NCBI GenBank assembly: GCA_018266355.1
Contig: JAFEAP010000011.1
Location: 100,958 to 164,957 of the forward strand
Source: Bdellovibrionales bacterium
Lineage (GTDB): Bacteria > Bdellovibrionota > UBA1018
Direction of reading: 5' to 3'
DNA: 64,000 bases
Part shown: positions 43,804 through 55,508 of the stretch, one piece after another
Layout of the letters: the number at the start of each line of letters is the position of its first letter
How positions within the stretch are numbered: position 1 is the first letter of the stretch
Notes under the pieces: model-generated
Databases searched by the model: none
What the model saw: only the letters and a program-made list of their open reading frames with translations
Told to the model about the DNA's origin: nothing
Position numbers and translations under genes: made by a program

Positions 43804-44262
43804 TTAGATCCCGAGAAATTCCTTACAAGTCGGCATCTTATAGATGACGGCCTGAATGGCGTTCATCGCCGGAACCTGAACGTCTTGGTCCTTGCGATAC
43901 TTTGCCGCCGCCACCGAGTATTCGGCGGCGTTCTTAGCGTTATCCATCTCGTCTCGGACGATCCTATTGTAAGGCGAGACGATCGTACGCGCATCGCTGC
44001 GATAAGCGCTGTAATCGCGGGTAAAACCGGAGTTTCGGTCGAGGAGAGTCGCAAACCCTTCGATGTTGAGCTGGCCGTAAAGCGTGATCGCAATATCGCC
44101 CTTTTCTTCGCCGACCACATATCCCTTTTGGGCGAGGGCCTTGATCGCCTCGGCTCGCTCATTCGCATCCGAGAACAATCGAGAATCCAGCACGGCGGAA
44201 CAATCGGCAAACGCGCTAGCCGAAAGTGCGAATACAACGAGGGCCAAAATCTTGGAATGCAT
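43804..44262 (-). CDS. Secreted small protein, unknown
   Basis: 152 residues from the ATG at 44262, chosen because AAGGAG lies six bases upstream and a signal peptide starts there (MHSKILALVVFALSASAFA). The mature protein has 'LDSRLFSDANERAEAIKALAQKG' and 'DIAITLYGQL' and two Cys at the two ends (FADCS, TCKEF) that may pair. Family unknown. AT-richer than its surroundings. Confidence 0.75.
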   Translation of the reverse strand: MHSKILALVVFALSASAFADCSAVLDSRLFSDANERAEAIKALAQKGYVVGEEKGDIAITLYGQLNIEGFATLLDRNSGFTRDYSAYRSDARTIVSPYNRIVRDEMDNAKNAAEYSVAAAKYRKDQDVQVPAMNAIQAVIYKMPTCKEFLGI

Positions 44263-44294
44263 GTGCTTCTCCTTGGGTAAATCTGACGGCCGAA

Positions 44295-44324
44295 TGAATA
44301 TCATATTCCGACTTTTTTAGTCAA
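44295..44324 (-). promoter_or_regulatory. Promoter candidate for the 152-residue secreted protein
   Basis: Read on the minus strand, TTGACT (-35) and TATTCA (-10) with an 18-bp spacer, about 30 nt before the ATG and in an AT-rich patch. Confidence 0.5.
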
Positions 44325-44373
44325 GAATTTTTACACAGGAATTTTTGCTTAATTCCCTCTCTATTCTCGCGAG

Positions 44374-46957
<2,584 letters not shown>

Positions 46958-46961
<4 letters not shown>

Positions 46962-48088
46962 TTCCGTTTCCTCCGTTTCCGAAGGAATTCCCAAAATCCG
47001 GTCGCCGAGACGGTGAGGATGATTAGCCCCTGAAGGATCTGCGAGAAGTCGCGGGTCACCTTCTCGGTCTCCATGTCGAGCGCGCCCGCGCCCTTATGGA
47101 GCGCGCCGAAGAGGAGCGCCGAACAAACCACGCCGAGCGGGCGGTTCCGCCCGAGGAGCGCGACGGCGATCCCGATGAATCCGTATTCGGGCGAAAAGCC
47201 CATCTTGAACTTGCCCGAGGAGCCGAGGATCTCGTTGATCCCGACCATCCCCGCGGCGGCGCCCGCGAGCGCCATCGCGATCATGCGGATCCGCGCGGAA
47301 TCGATACCGACGGTGCGCGCGGCTTCCTCGTTGTCCCCGACCGCGCGGATCTCGTAACCGAGCGTCGTGCGCCAGAGGATCACCCAAACGAAGGCCGCGG
47401 TCAGGATCGCGAGGACGAACGAGAAGTTCAGCGGAGTATCCCCGAACCAGGTCCACTTCGTGAACAAGTACTGCGAGGCGACCATCGCGGTTTCCGGGAT
47501 CTGGTTCTCCTCGGTCTTGAAGACGTAGAGCGTGAGGTAGCTCGTGATCCCGACCGCGATGAAGTTCATCATGATCGTGTTGATCACTTCGTGCGACCCG
47601 CGGCGCGCGCGGAGCCATCCCGGGATGAACCCCCAGACCGCGCCTGCCGCCATCGCGGCCAGCGCGCCGAGCACCGGCGCGAGCGGCGCGGGAACGTTCT
47701 TCCCGACGATACCGACGATCGCGGCCGCCATCGCGCCGAAGGTGAGCTGCCCTTCGGCGCCGATGTTGAACAGTCCGGCTTGGAACGCGATCGCGACCGA
47801 CAGGCCGGTGAAGATCAGCGGCGTCGCGTAGAAAAGCGTCATGCCGAGGTCCTCGCGCGTGCCGACGGCGCTCTTCACGAGGGTCTTTAGCACGAGCATC
47901 GGCGAATCGCCGAGGAGCTTCACCGCGATCAGCGAGAAGGCCACGCCGAGCAGGATCGCGGCGATCGGTTGGAGTACGTTCAAGAACGCCTGCTTCCAGG
48001 AAAACGGAGAATGGAGCGGCGGGAGCACCGGCTCCTTCAGCGCCCGGTCCATTTGATCCATCTTCGGGGGATGCACGACGCCGCTCAT
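46958..48088 (-). CDS. BMP-family ABC importer permease (NupP/BmpC-like)
   Basis: 376 residues, eight or more membrane helices. 'GLFNIGAEGQLTFGAMAAAI' and 'RARRGSHEVINTIMMNFIAVGI' are typical of the inner-membrane permease of nucleoside-type BMP transporters. Starts 1 nt beyond the ATPase gene's stop and overlaps the next permease by 4 nt. It forms the channel with the next gene. Confidence 0.92.
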
Positions 48089-48089
48089 C

Positions 48090-49634
48090 TTAGCGCCCCT
48101 CCGCGGCGCTTTTTCCGCCGCCCATGACTTGGCCGATCTTTTTTTCGTCGGCCTCGCCGCGTTTGAACTCCGCGAGCACGCGGCCCGCGTAAAGGACGAG
48201 GATCCGGTCGGCGAGCTGGAGGATCTCGTCGAGTTCCGACGAGACGAGCAGCACGCCCACGCCGGCTTCGCGCGCCTTCAGGATCCGGCCGTGGATGAAT
48301 TCGATCGCGCCGACGTCGACCCCGCGGGTCGGCTGCGCGACGACGAGGACCTTCGGGTCCTTCTCGAACTCGCGCGCGATGATCACCTTCTGCTGGTTCC
48401 CCCCCGAAAGGCCGCGCATGTTCACGTCCACGCGGCGCGGGCGGATGTCGAACGTGGTGATCGCGCGCGAGATCGCGGCGCGCACCCACCGGCGACGAAG
48501 CCAACCGTACCAAGCGTAGGAACTCTGTTGGCCGAGGATGAAGTTATCCTCGACGCTGCGATCGAGGAGAAGCCCCTGTTCGTGGCGGTCTTCGGGAACG
48601 AAACCGACGCCCATGCGCAGGATCTCGGCGGCTCGCACCCCGGTGACGTCCTCCCCGAGGATCCGGATCGTGCCGGAGTCGATCACGCCCTTTTCGGCGG
48701 AATGAAAGAGGGCTTCGAGGAGCTCGCTCTGGCCGTTCCCTTCGACGCCGGCGATGCCGACGATTTCGCCGGCGCGAACGACGAAGCCGACTTCGGAGAG
48801 GGCTTTCACCGGCCCACGCGAAGCGGAGAGCTCTTTCACCTCGAGCACCGGCGCTTCGGGCGCGCGCGGGGGTACGTCGAGGGAGAGCGTCACCTTGCGA
48901 CCGACCATCAGGTCGGCGAGTTTTTGGATCGTCGCCTCGGAAGTCGGCAGACCGCCGGAGACCTTCCCCTGCCGGAAGACGGTGACCTCGTCCGTGAAGG
49001 AGAGCACTTCCTTGAGCTTGTGGGTGATGATGAGGATCGTCTTTCCCTCGGCCTTCAGACTCTTCAGGTTCGCGAGGAGCTTCTCGACTTCGGGCGGAGT
49101 GAGGACCGCCGTCGGTTCGTCGAGGATGAGGATCTCGCAACCGCGGTAGAGCGCCTTCAGGATCTCGATCCGCTGCTGGACGCCGACCGGCACCCGTTCG
49201 ACCGGACGATCGAACGGTACTTCGAGTCCGTACTTCTTCGCGATCTCGGTGAGCTTCTCGCGCGCGGCCGCGCGATCGACGGTTCCGAGTCGAGAGCGCG
49301 GCTCGGCGCCGAGGATGATGTTGTCGAGTACGGTGTACGGGCCGGCCAGCATGAAGTGTTGGTGGACCATCCCGATGCCGAGCTTGATCGCGTCCTGGGG
49401 CGTGCGGAAATGGACTTCCCGGCCGTCGACTCGGATCGCGCCGCCCGTATCCGGGCGATACAGTCCGTAGAGCATCTTCATCGCGGTCGATTTGCCCGCG
49501 CCGTTTTCGCCGATGATCCCGTGGATCGTGCCCGCGCGGACCTTGAACGTGATCCCGTCGTTCGCGACTACGTCGCCGAACGTCTTCGAGACCTGCTCAA
49601 ATTCTACGGCGAACGGTGCGGACGAGGCGGTCAT
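48090..49634 (-). CDS. BMP-family ABC importer ATPase with two nucleotide-binding domains
   Basis: 514 residues. N-terminal ATPase: Walker A GENGAGKSTAMKML, 'GIGMVHQHFMLAGPYTVLDN', signature VGVQQRIEILKALY, Walker B LILDEPTAVLT. C-terminal ATPase is degenerate: its P-loop reads 'GVEGNGQSELLEAL' and signature GLSGGNQQKVIIAREF. Same layout as NupO/YufO-type ribonucleoside importers. Couples ATP to the two permeases. Overlaps the binding-protein gene by 4 nt. Confidence 0.93.
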   Translation of the reverse strand: MTASSAPFAVEFEQVSKTFGDVVANDGITFKVRAGTIHGIIGENGAGKSTAMKMLYGLYRPDTGGAIRVDGREVHFRTPQDAIKLGIGMVHQHFMLAGPYTVLDNIILGAEPRSRLGTVDRAAAREKLTEIAKKYGLEVPFDRPVERVPVGVQQRIEILKALYRGCEILILDEPTAVLTPPEVEKLLANLKSLKAEGKTILIITHKLKEVLSFTDEVTVFRQGKVSGGLPTSEATIQKLADLMVGRKVTLSLDVPPRAPEAPVLEVKELSASRGPVKALSEVGFVVRAGEIVGIAGVEGNGQSELLEALFHSAEKGVIDSGTIRILGEDVTGVRAAEILRMGVGFVPEDRHEQGLLLDRSVEDNFILGQQSSYAWYGWLRRRWVRAAISRAITTFDIRPRRVDVNMRGLSGGNQQKVIIAREFEKDPKVLVVAQPTRGVDVGAIEFIHGRILKAREAGVGVLLVSSELDEILQLADRILVLYAGRVLAEFKRGEADEKKIGQVMGGGKSAAEGR

Positions 49635-50620
49635 TTTTTCTTTTCGTAATAGTCCGGGACCTTGATCTTACCCGCGATGATCCCGGCCTTCAGCTCGTCG
49701 ACCTTTTTCTTCATCTCCGGAGTGACCAGGGACTGGTTATGCGAGTCCATCGCGTAGTCGATCCCGCCGTCCTTCAGGCCGAAGCGGCGCACGCCCGGGG
49801 TGAACTTCCCTTTCGCGAGGTCCGCCACCGTCTCGAAGATCGCGTTGTCGACGCGCTTCAACATCGAGGTAAGGACCTTCCCGGATTTCACCCAGTTCTG
49901 ATTCGAGTCGACGCCGATGGCGAAGACGCCGTTCTTCTCTTCGACGGCGTCGAAGAGGCCCGTGCCCGAGGCGCCGGCGGCGTGGAAAATCACGTCGGCC
50001 TTCTCGGAGATCTGCGCGAGCGCGAGTTCTTTCGCCTTCGCCGGGTTATGCCAGGCGTCGCCGGTGACGCCGACGTAATTCACGAGGACCTTCGCCTTCG
50101 GGTTGATCGCGTGGACGCCCGCTTCGTAACCCATCTGGAAACGGCGGATGAGCGGGATGTCCATCCCGCCGATGAACCCGACGACCCCGGTCTTCGACTT
50201 CAGAGCGGCCATCGCGCCGACGAGGTACGAGCCTTCGTGCTCCTGGAAGAGCGCGGTGGCGACGTTCGGTCCCTTCACTTCGGCGTCGACGATCAGAAAT
50301 TTCTTCTTCGGGAACTGGGGCGCGATCTTCGAGAGCGCGTCCGACTGGGACACGCCGATCGCGACGATCAGGTCGACGTCGTCCTTCTTGGCGAAGTCCT
50401 TCAGCATCGGTTCGAATTGGTTCGCATCCGGCGCTTCGACGTACTTGATGACGGCGCCGAGTTTTTCCTTCGCTTCCATCGCGCCGGAGTAGGCGGAGGA
50501 GTTGAAGGACTTGTCGTCCTTACCGCCCTTGTCGAACACGATGGCGACCTTCGGGCCCGCGGCGAGCGCGGCGGACGAAACGACGAACGAAAGCAGGACG
50601 AAACGACGCAGAAGTTTCAC
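49631..50620 (-). CDS. BMP-family substrate-binding protein (BmpA/Med-like)
   Basis: 329 residues, GTG start. Signal peptide (LLRRFVLLSFVVSSAALA) without a lipobox Cys, so a free periplasmic binder and not the lipoprotein usual in Gram-positives. 'VAIVFDKGGKDDKSFNSSAY', 'EGSYLVGAMAA', 'VGFIGGMDIPLIRRF' and 'VIFHAAGASGTGLFDA' are BMP-family marks. Relatives bind purine nucleosides or autoinducer-type sugars. First gene of the operon continuing to the BKACE gene. Confidence 0.93.
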   Translation of the reverse strand: MKLLRRFVLLSFVVSSAALAAGPKVAIVFDKGGKDDKSFNSSAYSGAMEAKEKLGAVIKYVEAPDANQFEPMLKDFAKKDDVDLIVAIGVSQSDALSKIAPQFPKKKFLIVDAEVKGPNVATALFQEHEGSYLVGAMAALKSKTGVVGFIGGMDIPLIRRFQMGYEAGVHAINPKAKVLVNYVGVTGDAWHNPAKAKELALAQISEKADVIFHAAGASGTGLFDAVEEKNGVFAIGVDSNQNWVKSGKVLTSMLKRVDNAIFETVADLAKGKFTPGVRRFGLKDGGIDYAMDSHNQSLVTPEMKKKVDELKAGIIAGKIKVPDYYEKKK

Positions 50621-50657
50621 GGCCGGATTCCTCTCGAAATCGGAACAGTTTTCCTAG

Positions 50658-50688
50658 GTTATAGGGACTCTCCCACCATCGTCGATGG
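50658..50688 (-). promoter_or_regulatory. Possible promoter and palindrome upstream of the BMP operon
   Basis: On the minus strand a TATAAC (-10-like) sits ~40 nt before the GTG, with the palindrome CCATCG-A-CGATGG just upstream. It could be an operator for the importer operon or the end of the upstream unit. No consensus -35. Confidence 0.3.
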
Positions 50689-50729
50689 GGGGCGAAAAGT
50701 CAGCCGGATTCCAGCCTAGATGCAAAGCG

Positions 50730-51287
50730 TCAAGCCTCGATCGAACGCAATTCCCGGAGTAAATCGGCGTGGGCGCTGACCTGCGCGAATTCCCCGTGGA
50801 GGCTCGCGAGCGCGGTCCGGTGGATCGTCTCGGCGTCGTAGGTCCGCCCCTCGAAATCGGTCCGATCGAAGGTCGCCACCGCCCCCTCGGAAAGGCGCAC
50901 GCGAAAGCCGAGATTCGCCGCCATCCGGGTCGTCGTCGAAACGCAGTGGTCGGTGGTCAGCCCGATGGGCACGATCTCGGCGATTCCCGCCGCGCGAAGC
51001 TCGCGTTCGAGCGTCGTCCCGATGAAACCGCTGTTCACGTGCTTACGGAACACCGGCTCGCCCTCGAGTGGACGCGCGAAATCCATGAACTCGACGCCCG
51101 CCCGGTCCGGACGCAGCGGCGAATTCGCTTCGACTGAAAGGTGCTGCACGTGAAAGATCGGCCAGCCTCGCTCGCGAAATACGGCGAAGAGCTCGGCCAT
51201 CCCCTTTTCAGCGCGCGGCTGCCCGCGCCGACCCCAATACGGATCGCGAAACCCGATTTGGATGTCGATCGGGACGAGCGCGATCAC
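50730..51287 (-). CDS. Isochorismatase-family cysteine hydrolase
   Basis: 185 residues. The D-K-C triad is seen: Asp in VPIDIQIGF, Lys in FRKHVNSGF, Cys in GLTTDHCVSTT. The family hydrolyses amides such as nicotinamide, carbamoyl or ureido groups. The GTG start lies one base after the oxygenase-gene stop, so the two are co-translated. Substrate unknown. Confidence 0.88.
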   Translation of the reverse strand: MIALVPIDIQIGFRDPYWGRRGQPRAEKGMAELFAVFRERGWPIFHVQHLSVEANSPLRPDRAGVEFMDFARPLEGEPVFRKHVNSGFIGTTLERELRAAGIAEIVPIGLTTDHCVSTTTRMAANLGFRVRLSEGAVATFDRTDFEGRTYDAETIHRTALASLHGEFAQVSAHADLLRELRSIEA

Positions 51288-51288
51288 C

Positions 51289-52149
51289 TTACGCGAATTT
51301 CTTTTCGCCCGGCTTGAGCAGTCCGATTTCCCGGAGACGCTCTTCGAGGTACGAGCCCGCGGTGTGGCGCTCGGAGAGGCGCACTTCCGGACGCGGGTGA
51401 ATGAAGAGCGGCATCGAGTAGCGCGGATCCTTCGCGGTCGGTCCGCTCGGGTTCATCACTCGATGCGTGGTGGAGATATAATGTCCGCCGGTCGCTTCTT
51501 GGAGCATGTCGCCGGCGTTGATCACGATGTCGCCCGGGTTGCACTCGACGTCGTGCCAGTTCCCTTGGAGGTCCTTCACTTGGAGGCCCGGAGCGGTCGC
51601 CGCCGGAAGGAGCGTGATCAGGTTGATGTCTTCGTGCGCGGCCGCGCGGATCGCGCCCGGCTCCTCGTCGCCCTTCAGTCCCGGGTAGTGGATCGGGCGA
51701 AGGAGCGTTTCTTTCGAGCCAGAGCTCATCATCGTAAGCGGCATCGAGAAGAGTTTCCGGACGTTGTCCGGGGTGTTTTCCTGGAGCCAGCCGAGGAGCT
51801 CGACGCCGAGACCGTTCATGCGGTCGTACATCTCGCGCGTCTTACCCGTGAAACCGGCGGGAATCGGCGTTTCGAGGAAGAGGTGGAAGAACTCCTTCAA
51901 GTCCTTCACCTTCGAGTCCTTCGCGTTTTCCGTCTTGAACGGGAAATAACCCGCCTGCGTTTTCGCGTCGAACTTGTAGTTCATCTTGTCGTTGCCGTCG
52001 AACCACTTTCCCCATTCGGCGAACACGTCGCGGATGAGGTCGTGGGGAATCGGATGGTTCGCGATCACCGCGAAACCAGTGGTCCGCAGGGATTCGGCGA
52101 ATTGCTTCGGGGCCTCGGTCGTACCGTATTGAACTCTCAGGACTCGCAT
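51289..52149 (-). CDS. Isopenicillin-N-synthase-like 2-oxoglutarate/Fe(II) oxygenase
   Basis: 286 residues from the ATG at 52149. 'GFAVIANHPIP' is the N-terminal family signature. The iron facial triad is His and Asp in AAHEDINLITLLPA and His in 'YISTTHRVMNP'; Arg/Ser in RYSMPLFIHPR binds the cosubstrate. It oxidises a small molecule in the cytoplasm. It may act with the hydrolase that follows, e.g. in catabolism or modification of an amide-bearing compound (inference). Confidence 0.9.
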   Translation of the reverse strand: MRVLRVQYGTTEAPKQFAESLRTTGFAVIANHPIPHDLIRDVFAEWGKWFDGNDKMNYKFDAKTQAGYFPFKTENAKDSKVKDLKEFFHLFLETPIPAGFTGKTREMYDRMNGLGVELLGWLQENTPDNVRKLFSMPLTMMSSGSKETLLRPIHYPGLKGDEEPGAIRAAAHEDINLITLLPAATAPGLQVKDLQGNWHDVECNPGDIVINAGDMLQEATGGHYISTTHRVMNPSGPTAKDPRYSMPLFIHPRPEVRLSERHTAGSYLEERLREIGLLKPGEKKFA

Positions 52150-52297
52150 ACGTTCGGGTATATTCGACACGCTGCGAGGTGACGAGAAAAAAGCGGTTTT
52201 CCCGGAGTTAAGGCTGTTATGCGTAGAATAGATAAGTTTCGAAAATCCCACGGTTTTACTGCGCCGCGCCAGACTTTCATAACCTCACTTTTCCACC

Positions 52298-52326
52298 TTG
52301 CCTTAAGTAACGCATCGCGTTAAAAG
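52298..52326 (+). promoter_or_regulatory. Promoter candidate for the 143-residue secreted protein
   Basis: TTGCCT and TAAAAG are separated by 17 bp, 28 nt before the ATG at 52354. GGGAGA provides the ribosome-binding site. Confidence 0.45.
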
Positions 52327-52353
52327 CGTCACCATTCTTTAACGGGAGACCCC

Positions 52354-52785
52354 ATGAAAAAACTCGCCGCTCTCCTCTTGCCGCTCGTTTCGCTCTCCGC
52401 CCAGGCCTCGGATTATCAGTGCCGGATCGTCGTCAACGACGCGAACGGCCAGACCCTCGGCGCGATGGCGCTCGATCAAGACGTCGGCATGTCGGCCGGC
52501 CGCCTTTACACCGTGGCGGTTTCGAAGAAGAAGAACATCTTCGGCAAAACCGTCCAGACGGTCGAACTCACCCTCGACGGTCTCGTCCAAAACGGCGGCG
52601 AGAGCGGCGAATCTTCGATCGACGCGAACCTCTCGCTCGTCACGACGACCGAAAAGAAGTCGAAGATCGAGCAATCGAAGCTCGGCCTGGCGAAGATCGA
52701 AGGCAAATGGAACGTGCAGATCGATCAAGTCGCCGCGAACGGTTACGCGATCAAGGGCTCTTGCACGATGCTCGGCCTCGAATAG
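52354..52785 (+). CDS. Secreted hypothetical protein
   Basis: 143 residues. Signal peptide MKKLAALLLPLVSLSAQAS, then a beta-rich domain with an N-terminal and a C-terminal Cys (YQCRIVV, GSCTML) likely joined by a disulphide. No family recognised. Its stop is 35 nt upstream of another small secreted gene; probable shared transcript. Confidence 0.75.
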   Translation: MKKLAALLLPLVSLSAQASDYQCRIVVNDANGQTLGAMALDQDVGMSAGRLYTVAVSKKKNIFGKTVQTVELTLDGLVQNGGESGESSIDANLSLVTTTEKKSKIEQSKLGLAKIEGKWNVQIDQVAANGYAIKGSCTMLGLE

Positions 52786-52820
52786 ATTCGAACGAACCCG
52801 CTTCCTCCGGAGATCCGCCC

Positions 52821-53354
52821 ATGAAAAGCATCCTCTTTGCGCTCACCGTCCTCGCATCCACCTCCGCGATCGCCGGTCCCGTCGATTGCCCGACCGTCGT
52901 CGAATCCGCGCTGAAGAACTACGCGCTCGCCGACGGCCTCGCCCAGCCCCGCGCGGGCGTCCAAGTCGTCGCGGGAGTCGCGGCGAACAAAGTGCCGATC
53001 GTCACCTATTCGGACGCGGCCCGTAAGGTCTCGCTCGAGGCTTCCGCCGGTCGGCCGGGCTGGGGTTGGCTCATGGTCACCGTCGGCGAAGGGAGCACGA
53101 AGACCGAGCTCCAAATCGATTACGACCAACACTGCACGGTCGGTTCGATCGTGAAGAATTTCCCGCCGGAAGGCACCACCACCGACGGTCAGGTTTCCTG
53201 CGGCGTCCAGTACTGCCAGAATCTGAACGCGGGCAAACCCTTCGTGAACCCGGCCGCCCGCTATCCGGAATTCGGCGACGGCAGCGGAAACGTCGGCGGT
53301 TGGGAAGTCGAAGAAGTCCGGAAAATGTGCCGCGAAGCCGCGTTCGTACTTTAG
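52821..53354 (+). CDS. Secreted hypothetical protein
   Basis: 177 residues. Signal peptide (MKSILFALTVLASTSAIAG), cysteines at VDCPTV, QHCTVG, VSCGVQYCQN and RKMCRE. A Gly-rich segment (FGDGSGNVGGWEVEE) precedes the last helix. GGAG lies upstream of the ATG. Family unknown; probably a disulphide-stabilised periplasmic protein. Confidence 0.7.
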   Translation: MKSILFALTVLASTSAIAGPVDCPTVVESALKNYALADGLAQPRAGVQVVAGVAANKVPIVTYSDAARKVSLEASAGRPGWGWLMVTVGEGSTKTELQIDYDQHCTVGSIVKNFPPEGTTTDGQVSCGVQYCQNLNAGKPFVNPAARYPEFGDGSGNVGGWEVEEVRKMCREAAFVL

Positions 53355-53397
53355 GTTGAGCCGCCTCGCGTTTTCCCCTTAGGATAGGGGCACACGC

Positions 53398-54144
53398 ATG
53401 AAATGGGTTTCTTTCATTCCCGCCGTCTCGCGCCGCCTCGTGGTGCGAGCCGCGCAATTCGACACGGAACCGGTCTACCTTTCCGGGGAGACCGGCTCGG
53501 GTAAAAGCGCGATCGCGCGCTGGATCCACCAGAACTCCCCGCGCGGCGCGAAGCCGCTCATCCTTTTCTCCGCGGGGGAAAGCCTCGCCGCACGCGCGCT
53601 CGAAGCCGAAGAAGGCACGCTCGTGATCCAGGAACTCGGGAATTTCTCGCCCTCCGAGCGCACCGAACTCGCGCGCTTCATCCGGACGCGCGCCGTGGTG
53701 GACGGCTCCGAAAGCGGCGGCGTGCGGAAGATGGTCCGCGCGCGCGTGATCGCGACCGGAGTCGAACCGATCGGCGAATTCTCCCCGTTCGATCCCGTCT
53801 TCAAGGACTTCCGCATCCACCTCCCGGGCCTCGGCGAGCGCGGAGCCGAACTCGACGATATCATCGATAATTTGCTCGGCGAAATGGCCCACGAGCTGAA
53901 ACGCGACCACGTCCGGACGATCTCGTCCGAAGCGCGCGCCGCCCTCCGGGCGCACCCCTGGCGCGCGAATTTCCGCGAACTTCGGAACATCCTCCGCTAC
54001 GGGATCCTCCGCACGCGCGGGGCCTCGGTCGAGGCCGCGCACCTACCGGACCTGAAAGATCCTCAGGGCATCCTCCTCGAATCGCGGGAAGGTTTCCGCG
54101 CGACGGAAGAACGCCTGATCCGCGAGGCGGCTCTCGGCAAATAG
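53398..54144 (+). CDS. Stand-alone sigma-54-type AAA+ domain lacking GAFTGA, receiver and HTH
   Basis: 248 residues. VYLSGETGSGKSAIARWIHQ is a sigma-54-activator Walker A. GAFTGA and its loop are absent, and the Walker B region reads GTLVIQELGNF with Gln in place of Asp. 'DPVFKDFRIHLPGLGERGAELDDI' and 'WRANFRELRNILRY' match later parts of the domain. No DNA-binding or sensor part. ATP binding may persist, but classical activation of sigma-54 polymerase looks impossible. It may titrate or regulate other AAA+ regulators. Confidence 0.8.
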   Translation: MKWVSFIPAVSRRLVVRAAQFDTEPVYLSGETGSGKSAIARWIHQNSPRGAKPLILFSAGESLAARALEAEEGTLVIQELGNFSPSERTELARFIRTRAVVDGSESGGVRKMVRARVIATGVEPIGEFSPFDPVFKDFRIHLPGLGERGAELDDIIDNLLGEMAHELKRDHVRTISSEARAALRAHPWRANFRELRNILRYGILRTRGASVEAAHLPDLKDPQGILLESREGFRATEERLIREAALGK

Positions 54145-54145
54145 C

Positions 54146-54481
54146 CTAATTGCCGAGTTCGAACCCGAGGGTCTTCGCCTTCGAGAGCTCTTTCTTCGGG
54201 ATGAGGAAGCTCGTCTCGTTTCCGGTCGAGATCCCGCACACCTGCGCGCGCATCTTCCCGTCGTTTCGCTTCTTCGCTTCGAGGACGTGCACGCCCTTCT
54301 TCGTCAGCTCCGCCTTCGCTTCCGCGACCGGATCGTGGGCGGCGCCCTCCGTCTTCTCGTCGCACTGGAGCGACCCGTCCGGCCGCGTGATCCACACGCG
54401 GTCGTCGGCCTCGGGCTTCGTCGCGGCGAATGCGCCGATCGAGAAAACCGCGAGCGGGAGAAGAAACTTAGCGAAGGACAC
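54146..54481 (-). CDS. Small exported protein, unknown
   Basis: 111 residues, GTG start overlapping the dodecin-gene stop by 14 nt. Signal peptide (FAKFLLPLAVFSIGAFAA). Two Cys (SLQCDEK, AQVCGIS) may pair. Polar, soluble. Family unknown. Co-transcribed with dodecin. Confidence 0.65.
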   Translation of the reverse strand: MSFAKFLLPLAVFSIGAFAATKPEADDRVWITRPDGSLQCDEKTEGAAHDPVAEAKAELTKKGVHVLEAKKRNDGKMRAQVCGISTGNETSFLIPKKELSKAKTLGFELGN

Positions 54482-54695
54482 GGAAACCGACCTTCATCAC
54501 GGCTTGGAACTCGGAGGGCTTGCCGTCCTTGATCGCGCCGCGGAATTCGGTGACTTGGAACCAATCGAGGCCTTCGATCGAATCGGAGGCGTCGGAGATC
54601 GCGTTTTTGATCGCATCTTCGTACGAATTTTTCGAAGTGCCGACGAGTTCGATCATTTTGTAGGTCATCGGGGACTTGGAATCTTTCTTGGCCAT
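54468..54695 (-). CDS. Dodecin
   Basis: 75 residues, start at the ATG 54695 with GGAGGAG upstream. YKMIELVGTSKNSYEDAI and 'GLDWFQVTEFRGAIKDGK' are dodecin marks; Trp in the DWFQV strand stacks with flavin. The dodecamer stores flavin or CoA in the cytoplasm. N-terminal Met-rich extension codons upstream are not part of the gene. Confidence 0.92.
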   Translation of the reverse strand: MAKKDSKSPMTYKMIELVGTSKNSYEDAIKNAISDASDSIEGLDWFQVTEFRGAIKDGKPSEFQAVMKVGFRVLR

Positions 54696-54806
54696 CGAGA
54701 ACTCCTCCCCTAAACTCGTAGGGGTAAACAAGGTTTTGGAATGAGCGCGTTTTATAATGCCCTCAGTCATACCCGCAAGTAGATTCTCGAAACCCCGAGG
54801 TCCGAA

Positions 54807-55445
54807 ATGGCGAACGATTTAAAAGACGATCCGATCGCGACGCGCTGGAATCTCGTCGGCGAGAAGGTCTTCCTCGACTTCCCTTACCTCCAAATCGTGG
54901 AACGGAACTGCCGGCGGGCGACCGACCCGGCCGATCAGGAACCCCACCGCTTTTACGTCCTGCGCGCGAAGGACTGGTGCAACGTGATCCCCGTCACCGA
55001 AGAGGGGAAACTCGTCCTCGTAAAGGAGTTCCGCGCCGGCATTCTCGGCGCCTCGTACGAGTTCCCGGGCGGCGTGGTCGAGTCGACCGACGCCGACGTC
55101 ACCGCGACCGCGCTCCGGGAGATGACCGAGGAAACCGGCTACGAACTTCTTCCCCACGCGCGATCGAAAGTGCTCGGCTCGTCCTTCCCGAATCCTGCCC
55201 TCCAGGATAACCGCGTGCATTCGCTCATCGTCGGGCCGGTTAAGAAATCCCGGGCGCAGAACCTCGACCCGATGGAGGACATCGAAGTCGTCGAGATCGC
55301 CGCCGAGGACCTGCCGAAGCTCTACCGCGAGGGGAAATTCGACCACGCGCTGATGCTCACGACGCTCTTTCACTTTCTCATGCAGGAAACGCCGGCGGCG
55401 AAGGACCTCCTCGACGGCCTCCACGCTTTCGCGCGCCGCGAGTAG
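54807..55445 (+). CDS. NUDIX hydrolase, ADP-ribose-pyrophosphatase-like
   Basis: 212 residues. Nudix box GGVVESTDADVTATALREMTEETG (G-x5-E-x7-RExxEE; shown here as the family motif). 'VLVKEFRAGILGASYEFPGG' before it is typical of ADP-sugar pyrophosphatases. It cleaves ADP-ribose or similar nucleoside diphosphate sugars. Divergent from dodecin; likely monocistronic. Confidence 0.87.
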   Translation: MANDLKDDPIATRWNLVGEKVFLDFPYLQIVERNCRRATDPADQEPHRFYVLRAKDWCNVIPVTEEGKLVLVKEFRAGILGASYEFPGGVVESTDADVTATALREMTEETGYELLPHARSKVLGSSFPNPALQDNRVHSLIVGPVKKSRAQNLDPMEDIEVVEIAAEDLPKLYREGKFDHALMLTTLFHFLMQETPAAKDLLDGLHAFARRE

Positions 55446-55489
55446 GTTCGCGTCTCGCCCGCGCCTTAGCGAAACTGAGCCAATATCTG

Positions 55490-55508
55490 CGCTCAGCGAA
55501 GCTGAGCG
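55490..55508. terminator. Perfect 8-bp hairpin at the end of the SprT-like gene
   Basis: CGCTCAGC and GCTGAGCG with a 3-nt loop span the stop codon. A near copy, AGCGAAACTGAGC, lies 27 bp away. There is no T-run; a bidirectional end signal is possible. Confidence 0.35.
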
